Shown here: piece after piece, positions 1-11,385 of the stretch
Layout of the letters: each line of letters begins with the position of its first letter
Numbering within the stretch: position 1 is the stretch's first letter
Origin: Hysterangium stoloniferum
Lineage: Eukaryota > Basidiomycota > Agaricomycetes > Hysterangiales > Hysterangiaceae
Reading direction: 5' to 3'
Length of the DNA stretch: 64,000 bases
Assembly: GCA_015178975.1 (NCBI GenBank)
Contig: WHVD01000087.1
Span: forward strand, 186,001 to 250,000
The notes under the pieces: model-generated
Told to the model about the DNA's origin: nothing
Databases searched by the model: none
What the model saw: only the letters and a program-made list of their open reading frames with translations
Position numbers and translations under genes: made by a program

Positions 1-1727
1 TATCTTTTCTTATCGAAGCTTATCATCTCCATTGGTCCAGCCAGATCCATGTGAAGGAGTTCTCCAAGTCGTGTTGCTCTAGTTCGGCCAGTCTTAAATG
101 GGGTTTGATGCTGCTTTCCTTCGATGCAAGCAATACAGTCAGCTTTAAATTCTTCATAATCGTCAATTTCTATTCCAGGTGCGAAATGCTGTGCCAGATT
201 TCGGATGGCAGCTGTGTGTAGATATCCCAATTGTTGATGCCATAACATCAAATTGCTTGGCGATTTCGTGGAATACGCTACAGGTATGTTGTCCAAGTTT
301 TCTTGTAATTCGCCTTCTGATAAATTTGTATATCCGCATATTGATGACGAGGCTGGAATTGTCATGAATTGGAACGGGTACACATTCCCTCTTTCGACGG
401 CTTCACCTAAGGTTCATCCATTCAAGTCGATAATTTTTGAACCATTTATGTTAAGATTGACTTGATAGCCATCCTTAAAGAGCTGTGCAGGATTCAGTAA
501 TTGTACCTTGGCTTCGGTGTCCATTCGACATTCGGAATTTCGCCTATGAATTCCGGCCCAAAACTCGACACATTCAATTTCAACGTTCCGACACCTTTGG
601 CGTAAATGTAACCTCCATTTGCCGTCTGAATCTTCTTCGGCACATTACATATATGCCATAAAATCATGTAAGTCCTGGATATTAGGCACATAATGTCCTG
701 ATGATGCAGAATCCAGGAAATATTTCTGTTGGGTCATATCCTTACCCATGAAAAATACGGAATCCACTGCTGTAAACATTCCTCGGCTCGAAACTGAGGT
801 TGATGAGTTATCAGGTGCATTAGCCAGCCCTTTGTCCTGCTTTGATTGCTGAAGATTCTTCTTTTTCCTTTTCGGACAGTTTCTCGCCCAATGGGATAAA
901 TCTCCACACTCATAGCATCCTTGCGAACTTCTGTTATTTGGCCTACCTCGTCCCAAGTTCCCTCATCCATGCTGGGATTGTCCGCGGAACCTGATTGGAT
1001 CACCTTGAGTGCGAAATGCAGAACCGTCTGCAAACCCGGGACATATTTCCTTTCGTATTTCGATTTTCCGAAGCTTGTTGACAATTTCTTTGACAGTATC
1101 CTTGTCATAGTCGATCGTTGTCAACATGATATCAAAATCTTCTGGAAGTGTGCTCATAAAAAGACTAAGGTAATCAGGGTCCACAATTGTGTGTCCTGCT
1201 TCTAACAACTTGATTCGGATGGAATCCATTTGGGCTTTATACTCGATTATTCCGGTTCCATCATACCTCATACGTATGAGTTCGGAGAGTAATGTTGCCC
1301 GGCTGTTAGCAAGACGTGTTCTGTAAGTATTTTTTAGCTTATTCCAAGCGTCAACGGGATTATCATTGGTCATAATAGCTACCCTTGGTTCGTCTTCTAC
1401 ATGCAACATTATTTCGCTATACGCCCTCTTCTTTCGAAGCACCCAGGCTTCTTCGATGTCCAATTCATCTTTCATCGGGGCATCCAATTTAGCGTGAGGG
1501 GGTTCTCCCTGTTCTCCAGTGACCACTTTCACTGATTCAGGGATTCGAGTACGGTCTTCATACTTGCGCTCCATGTAAAGTAATTTTCCTTTCACAGCTT
1601 CGGAAAGACTTGATATGCGCTCCCAGTACTCGATTCGTAGTCTTTGATCTTCTCCAAGGTAGTCATGATAATAATCCTGAGCGGTTCGAAGTTATTTTAC
1701 TGATAAGAAGGGCCGGGGCCCATAACC
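1..1727 (-). mobile_element. Copia (Ty1) LTR retrotransposon, gag to integrase N-terminus, cut by window edge
   Basis: Read on the minus strand from about 1670 to 1, the region shows a Copia-type Gag domain (about 963-1640), a CCHC zinc knuckle (CYECGDLSHWARNC, near 885-925), an aspartic protease active-site region (FLDSASSG, near 690-720), and the GAG-pre-integrase zinc-binding region (HQQLGYLHTAAIRNLAQH and CIACIEGKQH, near 100-250). This is the domain order of Ty1/Copia Pol, and the rest of integrase, reverse transcriptase and RNase H must lie to the left of the window. A primer-binding site lies at 1715-1727, so the 5' LTR begins at 1728. The element is a fossil with a few breaks; its age cannot be estimated because the second LTR is outside the window. 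Confidence 0.9.
1715..1727 (-). promoter_or_regulatory. Copia primer-binding site (half initiator-tRNA type)
   Basis: Minus-strand GGTTATGGGCCCC directly follows an LTR end in CA. It closely matches the complement of the anticodon stem-loop of initiator tRNA-Met (CATAACC core), the internal 'half tRNA' primer site known for Drosophila copia. The same sequence follows the 5' LTR of the element at 58131-61099. Confidence 0.6.
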
Positions 1728-3598
1728 TGAAGATGAACGAGTGTAAGATGAGTTGTTATTCATTACGCTAATTCTCGTATATATATATCGTACAGGTGGA
1801 TAGAGTTTATCCACCTAAGTGGATCGACACATCATAAGCTACATCATTATGTGGATCACCTGTTGCATCATACACACGGCTCCACTCGCTCCAGTTCAAC
1901 GCTCGTATCTCAATACCTTCGCTCCTCGAGAAATATCTACCCCAAACACGTGTATTTGTGTTGGGCGGAGAAGTTCTTGATTCAGGGACTGTGCCTCTCA
2001 CGCGTTTGTTAGAGGACCATTTGCTCTACAGTTTCATTTTCGTTCGGATCTAAAATACGGCCTATAGGAATCGTCGTACTGTGGACTGGACGAAGACGCA
2101 AAGAAGGAATGGACTGGCCAGAGTAACCTTCGAGTTAAGCGAGGCTTAAATGTGCCCAGTAAATACGGATAGGCGTTGGGTAGACGACGCTATGAACTGA
2201 CAAAATTTCGATTTGATGACGAGGGGGACGACTTTGAACCAAAGAAAGCCTTGTAACAGATGTATGGGTACAATTGCAGCCGATATTTTGGAAGAACCCC
2301 TGTCATCTATTCCAGACAGAAGCTTACCACGCATTGACGGGAAGGCAAATAGTAATCGAGGCAGCAGGATGAGACCAAGGGAGAAAAGATCATTACATTA
2401 GACATTCTTAAAAGAATCCTTAGGCGGTTGACCAACTCCAGAGAGCTAAATTATTATCAGTACTGGTTTGGCAAATTAGTACGTACGGTACACATCTGTC
2501 ACTCGCAACTCGAGTAATTGGCATGCCAGTGATACCTAATTCAAGCGTATTTAATTCCCTTCAACGTGCGGCAGTATTGGTACGCGGAGACTGTGCGTAG
2601 TGTATTGATTTGTTTAAAGGGAATTCGGGTGCCAGTGGCATACCATTTGGCATCTGTATCGCCAGCCGTCGCCAAATCCATGATGAAATACAACTGCCAC
2701 TGACGGTGATGAGTGTAGACCATAGCTCCCATATTCTTCTTGCTTGAGACATATCAGCGGTAAGATGTTAGAAAATTTCCGGAATGCAATTAGCAGCCCC
2801 AGCCGGATGGCGCCTTCATCAGGAAAGTGGGAAGATCAGTAAGTTTTATATTGTCTAGAGCCATCTAGGAGAGCTAGCTAGCTCGGCTAGACATACTACT
2901 TTCCCGAGATCCCTATTTACTAGTCGGTATAAAAGCTTACCATAGATCTAGGGAGTCTAGGGAGGCTAGGGAGTTTACATAATATAATGGGTGTAGACAT
3001 TCCCAAATCCCTGATGTTGGACCTATGATGAGTATGCCATTCAAGAGCCAGACAGCCATGTTGGATTTCTAGGATTTAGAATAGCGAGGACTACGAGCAT
3101 TAGAGATCAAGTCACTACGGTTGGGAATCAGTCGCCTAGTTTGGGTCATATAAGGTCTGTTTGTAAACCTTAGGGCTGTTTACAACAAGTACCATCACCT
3201 CACCCAGCCAAATGGAAACTTATTCGGTGTAGGAACAGCACTAGATAGAACTCAACAAATCCACTCATGGCAAACTTAATGCTATTGAGGAATTAAAGTG
3301 ATTTTTGTGGTCTAGTTAGTAGTTTCGATCTGGGGTAGCTGCCACAGCCTTCCTGGGTCTGAACGGTTCCAGAAACTACCATACTAGTACTAGTAAGTGG
3401 TGATATATCTGGATAGTATCAAATTTTGCCAATAAATCCTAATGGCATACCTGTTGAAATGATTTAATTAGTAGCTGGCCACCCACACTTGGGTGTGATG
3501 AGCTCTCTATTTTTATGTAAATAGGATATTTGAAAACCATGTTCTTCACGAACGAAACCTTTGGAAAATAAACCATGGAAGGCTCACAGCGAAGAATG
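1728..3598. other. LTR remainder and intergenic sequence, no gene seen
   Basis: The 5' LTR of the Copia element starts at 1728 (minus-strand end ...CTTCA); its outer end could not be fixed. A hairpin (GGTGGATA/TATCCACC, about 1795-1815) lies in it. From about 2100 to 3598 only short, unconvincing reading frames are present. A possible extra 3' exon of the F-box gene (3439-3560) cannot be excluded. Confidence 0.5.
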
Positions 3599-5145
3599 CT
3601 ACCACCTGGAAGCTTTAAGATAAAAATATAGTTCGTCAAAGGGAAAAAAAGAGCAATTTGGAAACAGGAGCACACCTGACCAGAAGCCATCAGCGAAATG
3701 AGAAAGGTCACTCTCTCGCCAGGTAACCACTTCGCCTTCACTTCGGACTATCTCGATACCGCTGGAACCGCCATGTCCGAAAAAATCGCAATGCGGCAAG
3801 AAACTAGCCAATTGCCTAATTCTGGTCTCCATTTCATTTGGGTCTTCAGGTTCATCGTCTGACAGCAGATTCATCCCGACCACTACCCTTAAGTTGAGAA
3901 AATGACTTAGTGCCGTTGCCAATTCCTCCTTCAAATACATTTCCATCAATTTAAGCCCACCACCAAAGCAGAAGTTCCTTACCTTAGGTAATAAATCGAA
4001 ACGCGGCGCGTCTATACCTTGGAGGTCGTATCTGTCGTTCATCCCGTACAGATCAAGATATTCTATATTGGGAAACAATGCAGCCAACCGCGAAAGATCA
4101 TCCATACTTTCGATTCCTTCTATCTTCACAGCCGTCAGATTGTCTTTGTCAATACTAAGGAGCTCGGCCATGTCCGTGTCAGAGTCAAAGGTCCATGGGT
4201 CAATGCCCAGCCTCAATCCCAGAAGCCGCTTAAGTGGCCTGACCGGTGTACATGGTGAGGTTAATATCGACATTAAGAAGGAGCTCTCTGCAGACAATGT
4301 TTCGAGAATGGGTGGAGAATTTATTGGGAGAGTGAGCGTAATTTGGTCGCTGAAAGGGATAACGGTCCATTCCAAGGCGGCCAAAGAACTATGGAAGGCA
4401 AGAAATTGAGCTACAAGGTGGGCATTGAGTTGCAAGGCGCTGCGAGCATGAATCAGCCTAAGAATCTGAAGATTTGGCCATCGTCCGCTAGCGACCTTGG
4501 CAATAATTAAGGTAGAAAGAGCTGCGATAGTCATAAACGAGAATTTAAGCCTCTAAGCAAGGTGTCAATAGAATGATTAGTGTTATGTAATTGAACACCT
4601 GCGATAAGATTGGGGCATCGGGCTACGAGGAAGTCTACGACACCCAACATCGCTGTCGTAGGGACTTCATCGAGGGAGCAATAAATGTTGAAATCGAAGG
4701 CTGTCAATCCATTAAATGTGGCGGTTATCTAGTTAAAAGTAACTGGACACGGTTTATCACGTAATATGCATACTAGATACTGTCACTTACTGGTAAGCGG
4801 GTCATAATCCCGTTCTCGAGTAGGAGAGGAGAGTGAGATTGGACAGAAACGAGCAGTTTCACCTCTTCGAGATATGGCTTATTCCATAGAACGTCCCATA
4901 TATCTTCCTCCGCAAAAGCACTTGGCGGACAAATCCATGTCCAACCGAATGATCGGAGGTTATTAGCCATTCGTAAAGCACAAATGATACCATCCAGCGC
5001 ATCACGATAATTAACTCGATCTAGGATATCGCCCGGCTCGACGCTATCGAACACCTCTAGCCTACCAAATATAACAAAAACAAAAAAAAAAAAAAAAAGA
5101 ACGTAGCGACAACACCGGGGATTCCGGAGAAGATGGTGCCATACG

Positions 5146-6377
5146 AGTATATACATAATCTGTAAGAGTCGAGTCATGTACATGCACGTGACCACCCACA
5201 TTCACCCACATCGATAACCTGGGATAACCCCCACATGATCTGTTAACCCCCGTGAGTAAAAATACAAATAAACAAATTACAACAAAGTGTGATCTCTGTG
5301 ACACAACGTGTCAATATCACAGTCAGGACACGTCACACACCCTGCTTCCTGCTTCCATTCTCAACTGATGTCTTCCAGCTCAATCAATCTGTCAAGCCTT
5401 CTCAAAGTGGCAGGAGATGACATTATCAGAGCATATCGGACAAAAGTGAGTGTATAAATATTTACACCTTGGAGACAGCTAAATTGATTGTTAATTCTTT
5501 CAGTACTTCACCACTGGTATCATTGAAGCATCTGGTGACTTTCTTTCCAACAAGAATGCTATAAATTGGGTGAATGCTGAAAATTTCCGGCATTTTGTAG
5601 TCGAATGGCTCCAGGTTCCCACACTGTATACTCCACAGATCATCGAGTCTTCAACATCTGCAAGTGCACTTCCATTGAGACAGTATAAATGACAGCGGGG
5701 ATCATCAACATCTTCTGAGCATTCAGTGGTGATAGCCAGTAAGCTTCACATTCCCTCCGGATGTTCTTTGCTAATTTTCATGAGATAAACGACTGCGGAG
5801 AGTATCTAGATCTCCTCCTCCAATCACCTGGGTGACCCCAAGTAAGCTTTATATTTTCTCAGTCAGCTCCATTTTTGCTAATATTCATTAGATAAATCTA
5901 CTGGCACACCAGCCAAAAAGCATGCCCGGTATTCCAAACATCAAGCGATGACTGATGCTGGCTGGATACAGATCACACGCCAACAATGGGTCAAGCAGCT
6001 GGTTGAACTGACAGAAATCCCTACGACATCCTTACCCTCTTCGTCTTATCATCCCACATCCGCCGAGCCCTTCTACGCATCACTCCCTCCTGAACTGGAG
6101 CCACCTCCATCTTCTTATACGTTCATTTATCTTACCTCTAACAATCTAGACTGTACACGAATTCTGAGCCTGTGTTTCCATCTGCCACCTGCCCTCCCAA
6201 TCTTCATTCTAACCAATAACCGATATAATTGTTTTATTACTGTAATTGTTTTATTACTGTAATTATTTTAGTTCGTTATAATATTTAGTTAATTATTCAA
6301 TTTTAATATTTAGTTAACTAATTAAACTTCCTTATATGGACAGGACGACTTGACTCTTACAGTTATGCATAGCACTT
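5146..6377. mobile_element. DNA transposon with 10-bp target duplication inside the F-box gene
   Basis: The 1232-bp insert is flanked by perfect 10-bp direct repeats GTGCCATACG (5136-5145 and 6378-6387). Its ends are imperfect terminal inverted repeats: the best-conserved block is CTGTAAGAGTCRAGTCRT, preceded by TATRCATAA. The target-duplication length fits Mutator-like elements better than Tc1/mariner (TA) or hAT (8 bp), but no transposase was recognised, so the superfamily is open. It carries a short plus-strand two-exon reading frame (5368-5692) and an AT-rich right part (6225-6330) with short tandem repeats such as TAATTGTTTTATTACTG twice. The inverted-repeat core reads as a 5' splice site (GTAAGAG) at one end and a 3' splice site (CTCTTACAG) at the other on either strand. 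Confidence 0.8.
5368..5692 (+). CDS. Hypothetical 88-aa protein of the inserted transposon, two exons
   Basis: Exon 5368-5445 ends at a GTGAGT donor; intron 5446-5503 (58 nt, ending TTCTTTCAG) leads in phase to exon 5504-5692, which ends in TGA. The predicted protein begins MSSSSINLSSLLKVAGDDII and continues with YFTTGIIEASGDFL; no domain was recognised. The clean splice sites suggest a once-functional gene. More coding-like sequence (5948-6260, with a proline/serine-rich stretch) may be a later exon of the same gene. It may be a truncated transposon protein. Confidence 0.4.
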
Positions 6378-6569
6378 GTGCCATACGGACGAGTCGTTAG
6401 TTGGTGTGCGAACAGTGTGATATTTAAGGTGTCGAGGCAATATTATATCAGAAAATATTCGACACGTCAGACCAAGAGAAAGTAGGTCTGACGCTGTAAT
6501 GATGTTCAAAACAATCAATTCAACGATTTCTCGCGGAAGCTGTAAAAGCTGACTGCCATTACATGACAT

Positions 6570-6949
6570 ATCCAGCTCAAATATACACTAGCACAAAGAT
6601 ATGAGTACCTTTGATGAATTGTGAAGACTACCACGGATACCCCATGTGACTTACAGATTTAAACCGGACCTTAACGTTTAACCTTAATACTGAGGAACTG
6701 ATGTTTTGATTCAGTTTCCTCCCAAGTCGACCACTTGCGAAATTAAATTCAATGTCCTTCAAGAGTCAAGGTCAGCAAACCCACCCATTGTGGAATACAA
6801 TATCCAAAATATCGACGTTTTATGACCCTAGACCTTGTCCTCCAGTGCAGTTTTTAAGTAGTTTTCTGAGAAAGTACTACTTGTTGGTCAAGAACGACCA
6901 GGTCGGACAATGAAAAAAACGCTAAACCTAATCTCCTTGTCGCGACTTA
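6570..6949. other. Intergenic, no gene seen
   Basis: AT-rich sequence between the F-box start codon and the left TA of the large Tc1/mariner element. It presumably includes the F-box promoter; no clear TATA box was identified. Confidence 0.4.
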
Positions 6950-7131
6950 CAGTTGCGGACAATCAAAGTCGGCAAGTTTAATACCTCACGATTGAGAACA
7001 TTTGGGAAGAAACTAATTCCAGATTTGGATCCAGCTGGTCAAAATACATTGAAAAGCACTTTTCTCATATTTTTCCCATTAGGTTTTAGAGTGGCCAAAA
7101 TTTTTGGTCAAATTTTGTGAAATTTTGTAAG

Positions 7132-9320
7132 CTAGTTAGGGTTTAGAACAGCATCAATCAACATCATTGCCATATTAGAAACCTGATGGTGTTGTTTTTG
7201 CTTCCTGACAGCCCATGTGGCAGCACTACCAGTGAGCCCCTTCCAGTATGCACTCATGAATTGCCAGGAACAGTTAATAAACCTCCAGATTACATCAGTA
7301 GGGCATGCATTTAGGTAATGGAGGGCAATCTCCTTTGCTTCAGTGAAATTCTTTTTGGAGACCTCACAGTAATGATATTTGACCCATCCCCAATACTTAA
7401 ACAATATATCAGATTTTAACAACTATGAGATATAAGATGGTTTTAACTTACCATCTCAATTGGAGCTCACGGTGGAACTTGGGTAAAAAAATACATTCAT
7501 GTCCGGCTTTTTTGATGAGAGACTCAAGCATAGACTCTTGGTTCATGAAGTCGTCCTGTTTGCTGAGTAGCCGGGCCATGCAGCAATCAGTATTTTCAAA
7601 TGGGCATACTGGCACACACTTGGTGCACATTTTGCAAACATCAAAACCCCGCTCAGTAAGTGCATGTTCCAAACCTTTCTGTTTTCCATCTGGAATGGTC
7701 ATCTTTTGTACTTTCCCTCGGTGTTCAGCAACTGGATTTGATTCAGGAATGACTGTATCATGTTGTATACACTGCTTGCCACCATTGGACTTGTTCATCT
7801 TGAAAGCTTTGAGAGCATCAGGACCTAGTGATGCATGTGCTGATGACTAGTCAAAAATAAAGAGTGCAACACAATTTGGATGAGCCTTTTCAAACACTTC
7901 AATGCATGCTTGACTTGGGCAAGTAACTGTTCTGTATCCCACCATGCATCACTGTTAGAATCAGGGTAGATGATTTTTCAAGCCTCATCTGCAATATTTC
8001 CTTGAGCATTATAAAGAATGAGATGACCTGTGATTGGGTTGATGAACTCCAAAATGTGAATTAGACAGCCTCAGCCTTTCTTCTGTAAGATAGTCTGATT
8101 GGGTCCCAGCCATGCCTTCACTTTGTAGTCATTGACTGAGAGGCAGCTTTCATTATGAAATTAAGGTATAATCTCTTTCTCACCTTCTCTCAATATTGGT
8201 GCCACTTTTTGCAGCTCTTGGCCCTCAAACTTTGTCATCCGCTCCTCAAATTTCACCATGGCAGGAAGAAATATCTCATTACAATATTTCATAACATTCT
8301 CCCACTCATGCCCATCCATATATATTCCCTTTTTCAGTGTTGTCAAGTGCCATCCAAGTTTAAGAAGCCATCACTGAGCTGATCTCTCACAAAGTGGCCA
8401 CTTTGGTGAGATAAAAAGTGCAGGAAGGATCTTGTTATTGAGAGTATGCTGAAATTTCCGAGGAGTGATTTGGCTTACAAGCTGTGAGGTAAGCCATGAT
8501 CTTGCTGCTGTCTTGATATGCTCATCAAGCAATAAGCTCGTGATATTTTTGCTCCACCATGTTTCTCTATGGGCAACTGTTCAAAAACCTGATAATGGCA
8601 TGCAAGTGCCCAGACTTTGTGTGCATAATACATCCCCTCCCTTTCATGCCATTGTTGAGCAATGTGTAGGCTTGCATCAATTTTCCCATATCCTTTCAGC
8701 TGGAGTGTTGCAAAATTACAGAGAATGAGAAGCTGATTGACTTTGTTGATAGGTAATGTGTCCCCACTTTTTTTCATGTCATTCTGAATCTGGGCTCATA
8801 GAACATCCCAGCTGTGAATCTCAACACCACAACCCTGTGTGCACTCATCCAGATCATCCTTCCATCCAGTTTCATCTTCTTGGTTGGTCAGTAGAGAAGT
8901 GATCTCTATACTCTCCTCTTCAATTTCAAGTGGAACCACAGGGATCTCCACTTCAACACTCCTGAAAACCCACCACCAGCTCTGGATTAACATCATATCC
9001 TGCACCACCCTGCAACAACTTTTGTCCACTGACTGTCGAAAATATAAAGCCATCCAAGGTTGTTTGATTGTGGTTCATGTTATGATAACGGCATTGTGTG
9101 CGCTTTGATTTACTCATTACATCAGGACCCCACATGTACTCTTGGGCCAGTCTGCATTCTGTAAGGTAAGATTCAATGATAATACATGGGCAATGCAGAT
9201 ACTGACTGGTTTTCAGTTTCTTAGCTCTCTTTAGCTGATAAGGAAGCCAGTCTTCATCTCTCAAGTTATCTCCTTCTTTCAATGCCAATTTCACCATGCT
9301 TTCCTGTAAATTCTCCTCCT
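7132..9320 (-). pseudogene. Tc1/mariner-type (DDE) transposase, main part, decayed
   Basis: In order on the minus strand: an N-terminal domain (8953-9320, with GDNLRDEDWLPYQL), middle parts (8475-9053), the start of the catalytic domain (8161-8346, GIYMDGHEWENV), the second block (7448-7850, SSAHASLGPDALKAF and CPFENTDCCMARLL), and the C-terminal block (7132-7422, YWGWVKYHY, CPTDVIWRFINCSW, MSAYWKGLTGSAATWAV). The region before YWGW corresponds to the ELNPIEMYWGW signature of basidiomycete elements of this family; here about 4 nt of it are missing, breaking the frame. An intron (GTAAGT...TTTAAG, about 7397-7452) separates it from YWGW. The first catalytic Asp appears as Asn (FHNESC near 8155). 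Stops lie between the blocks, so the gene is inactive. Confidence 0.8.
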
Positions 9321-10044
9321 TGTTACGACCATGTCGCAACCCTATCGGTCCCAAGGTTATTGCCACCTATCAATGTTTCAAGTCACCGTCTCGGAAACCA
9401 TCGACCCCGAAGCTGACGTATGTTTTCACGAAGATCAAACTCCATTTACGCCCACATCAAAATAACTCGTATTGTCTGGTCAAACTTTGATACGTCCCCT
9501 TTTATTATGTTGATCCGTTCAATCTTATGTTTCATATATGTCTATCTATATTTGTAGTCCTTGAACTATTTCCTTTTATCGTAATCCCGCTCTCGGTTAT
9601 CATCGGCCTCCAAACTAATCATAAACCTCCCGTTCCTAGTCAAGCTTATTGTTAATACCATTTTCCACCCTTCTCCCTATTAGTATTTTCTAGACGCCTG
9701 TTACTTGTATATGAACCCACTGTAGTTGTAGTTACTAGGCAATCAGAATATCAACTCAGAATACCCTCATATGTCTGTAACAGTCTCATACTAAGAATCC
9801 CCCATCCGCCTTTGTGTGCGCTCGCCCACTCCCGGCCCCGACCCCCTTGGCCCGACGCTCGACTTGTCCTTCGGTTCCGATCGGTATCTCACCGAGAGGA
9901 GCTCTTTAGGATTAGTCTTTGCCCGCCCGAAATTTAAGGACACCCTACAGATATTTGCGAGGGCGCAGCACATAAGCTGAAGCCAAGTCCTTCCGATCAG
10001 TCCCTGTTGGCCACCGACATTTAGTCAGTTTTCAGTTCTTAACA
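9321..10044 (+). repeat. Gypsy 5' LTR
   Basis: 724 bp, TGTTACGACC...TTAACA. Its 3' part contains the motif AAGCTGAAGCCAAGTCCTTC, which recurs (often in reverse) in the solo LTRs at 18.1-22.2 kb and in the LTR at 57.7-61.3 kb, suggesting a functional LTR core shared by several Gypsy families here. Confidence 0.95.
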
Positions 10045-10082
10045 GTATATTCTGATTTCACACTCGCATTTTCCGTTTAATT

Positions 10083-11385
10083 ATGCCTCCGAGAAGAAAT
10101 GCCAAGCCAAGCGGTGAAGCAGAATCTTCCACTCTCAAGTCTCCTTTCCTGTATACAGCCCGAGCTACTCAGAGAACCCCGCTACCAGAAACCTCCGAAG
10201 AATCTCGCTTTGTGGAGATTACCGGCGATGCTGAAGAAGTAACTGAAGCAACCGATCCCGAAGCAACTGAGGAGATTAACAATCAACCAGTTTCGGAACA
10301 TGAACCCGAGGATGGCGACCAACCTCAGGCTAGTGGCTCCAAGAAGTCCGCAAAAAAGAAACTGGCTCTCGACCCTGAAGAGACATGGGAATTGTTTTCA
10401 GGTACTCTAGGATCCCTTAACAAATTCCTTAAAAGCAATATCAAGGAAAAGGAACCTGGGCAAACCCGAGTCAACAAACCCGAGCCATTCACTGGCTCAA
10501 ACCTGAAGAAATTGCCGACATTTCTTATGCAATGTCGATTCAACTTTTGGGACCACCCGGCTGCATTCGCAACGGATGACCGAAAGGTAAACTTCGCACT
10601 CTCATACCTTAAGGATTCCACAGCAGCCTGGTTTGAACCCACATTCTCTGGCCTCACCTCCGAAGACCCCGATTGGCTTCACGATTGGGATGCTTTTGTC
10701 GAGGAACTTGAAACCAACTTCAGTCCCTACGACCAAACCGGCGATGCCGAAACCGCGCTTTCTAATCTCAAAATGAAAGACACTCAGCGCATCACCGATT
10801 ACATTGTCCAGTTCAACAACCTCGCCGCGCGTTGCGACTGGGGAGATTTGGCCCTCCATTACCAGTTTTACTCCGGCCTTCCGTCTCGCCTCAAAGACGA
10901 AGTTTCCAAAGGAGAGACCGGCAAGCCGAAGACCCTCCCTCTCATGCACCTGAAAGCCCAAAATGCAGACACCCGATACTGGGAATGACGTTTGGAAATT
11001 AGTCGCGAAAACCCCTCAGACAAAAAATCATCGGACAATAAGAATGCCAACAAGTCTGGTAATCAAAACACCAACAACAGTGGCAACTCGAACTCCAATA
11101 AAAAGCCCAAAAACAAAGGGGCTAATGACAAAAAAGGCAAGGGAAAACAGTCGAATAAGTCTCAAGACAAAGACAAACCCAACTTAACTGGCAAACTCGG
11201 CTCCGATGGCAAGCTCCTACCACAGGAAAAGCAACGCCGAATGGACAACAACCTTTGTTTGTTGTGCGCAGATCCCGGACACCGAGTCGCTGCATGCCCA
11301 AAAGCCACAAAAGCCCGATCGGCCAATACGGCCATGACCTCACAACCGGCCAAGCCGGCTGCCGAGTCAAAAAAAGATTAAGCAA
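10083..11385 (+). mobile_element. Gypsy gag region
   Basis: It begins at ATG 10083 (MPPRRNAKPSGEAES). It contains a retrotransposon Gag domain (WFEPTFSGLTSEDPDW, HYQFYSGLPSRLKDEV) and a lysine/asparagine-rich tail ending in a CCHC knuckle ([15 protein letters not shown] near 11265-11310), the nucleocapsid part. Confidence 0.9.

Larger units (their letters stand above)
3599..6569 (-). pseudogene. F-box / leucine-rich-repeat-like protein gene, split by a DNA transposon
   Basis: This is a minus-strand gene of the fungal F-box type, whose products usually act as substrate adaptors of SCF ubiquitin ligases. The start at 6569 is followed within 12 codons by the F-box core (LPREIVELIVLNII, then LTCRIFSDIILP). 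Downstream the frame continues at 5135-4791 (VWHHLLRNPRCCRYV, then LEVFDSVEPGDI), 4728-4599 and 4521-3599, with LRR-like stretches such as LAALFPNIEYLDLYG. Introns are 4729-4790 (GTAAGT...TAG, 62 nt) and 4522-4598 (GTGTTC...CAG, 77 nt). The transposon at 5146-6377 lies in the coding sequence and duplicates GTGCCATACG. Without the insert and one target copy the four blocks add to 1590 nt, 529 codons plus stop. At present the frame stops after 68 residues, just inside the insert. A run of 17 T near 5080-5096 is in frame but may belong to a short intron. Confidence 0.8.

Noticed and set aside
4019-4409. Plus-strand ORFs within the F-box gene
   Set aside because: Antisense shadows; the minus-strand frame matches the LRR-like protein with proper splice sites.
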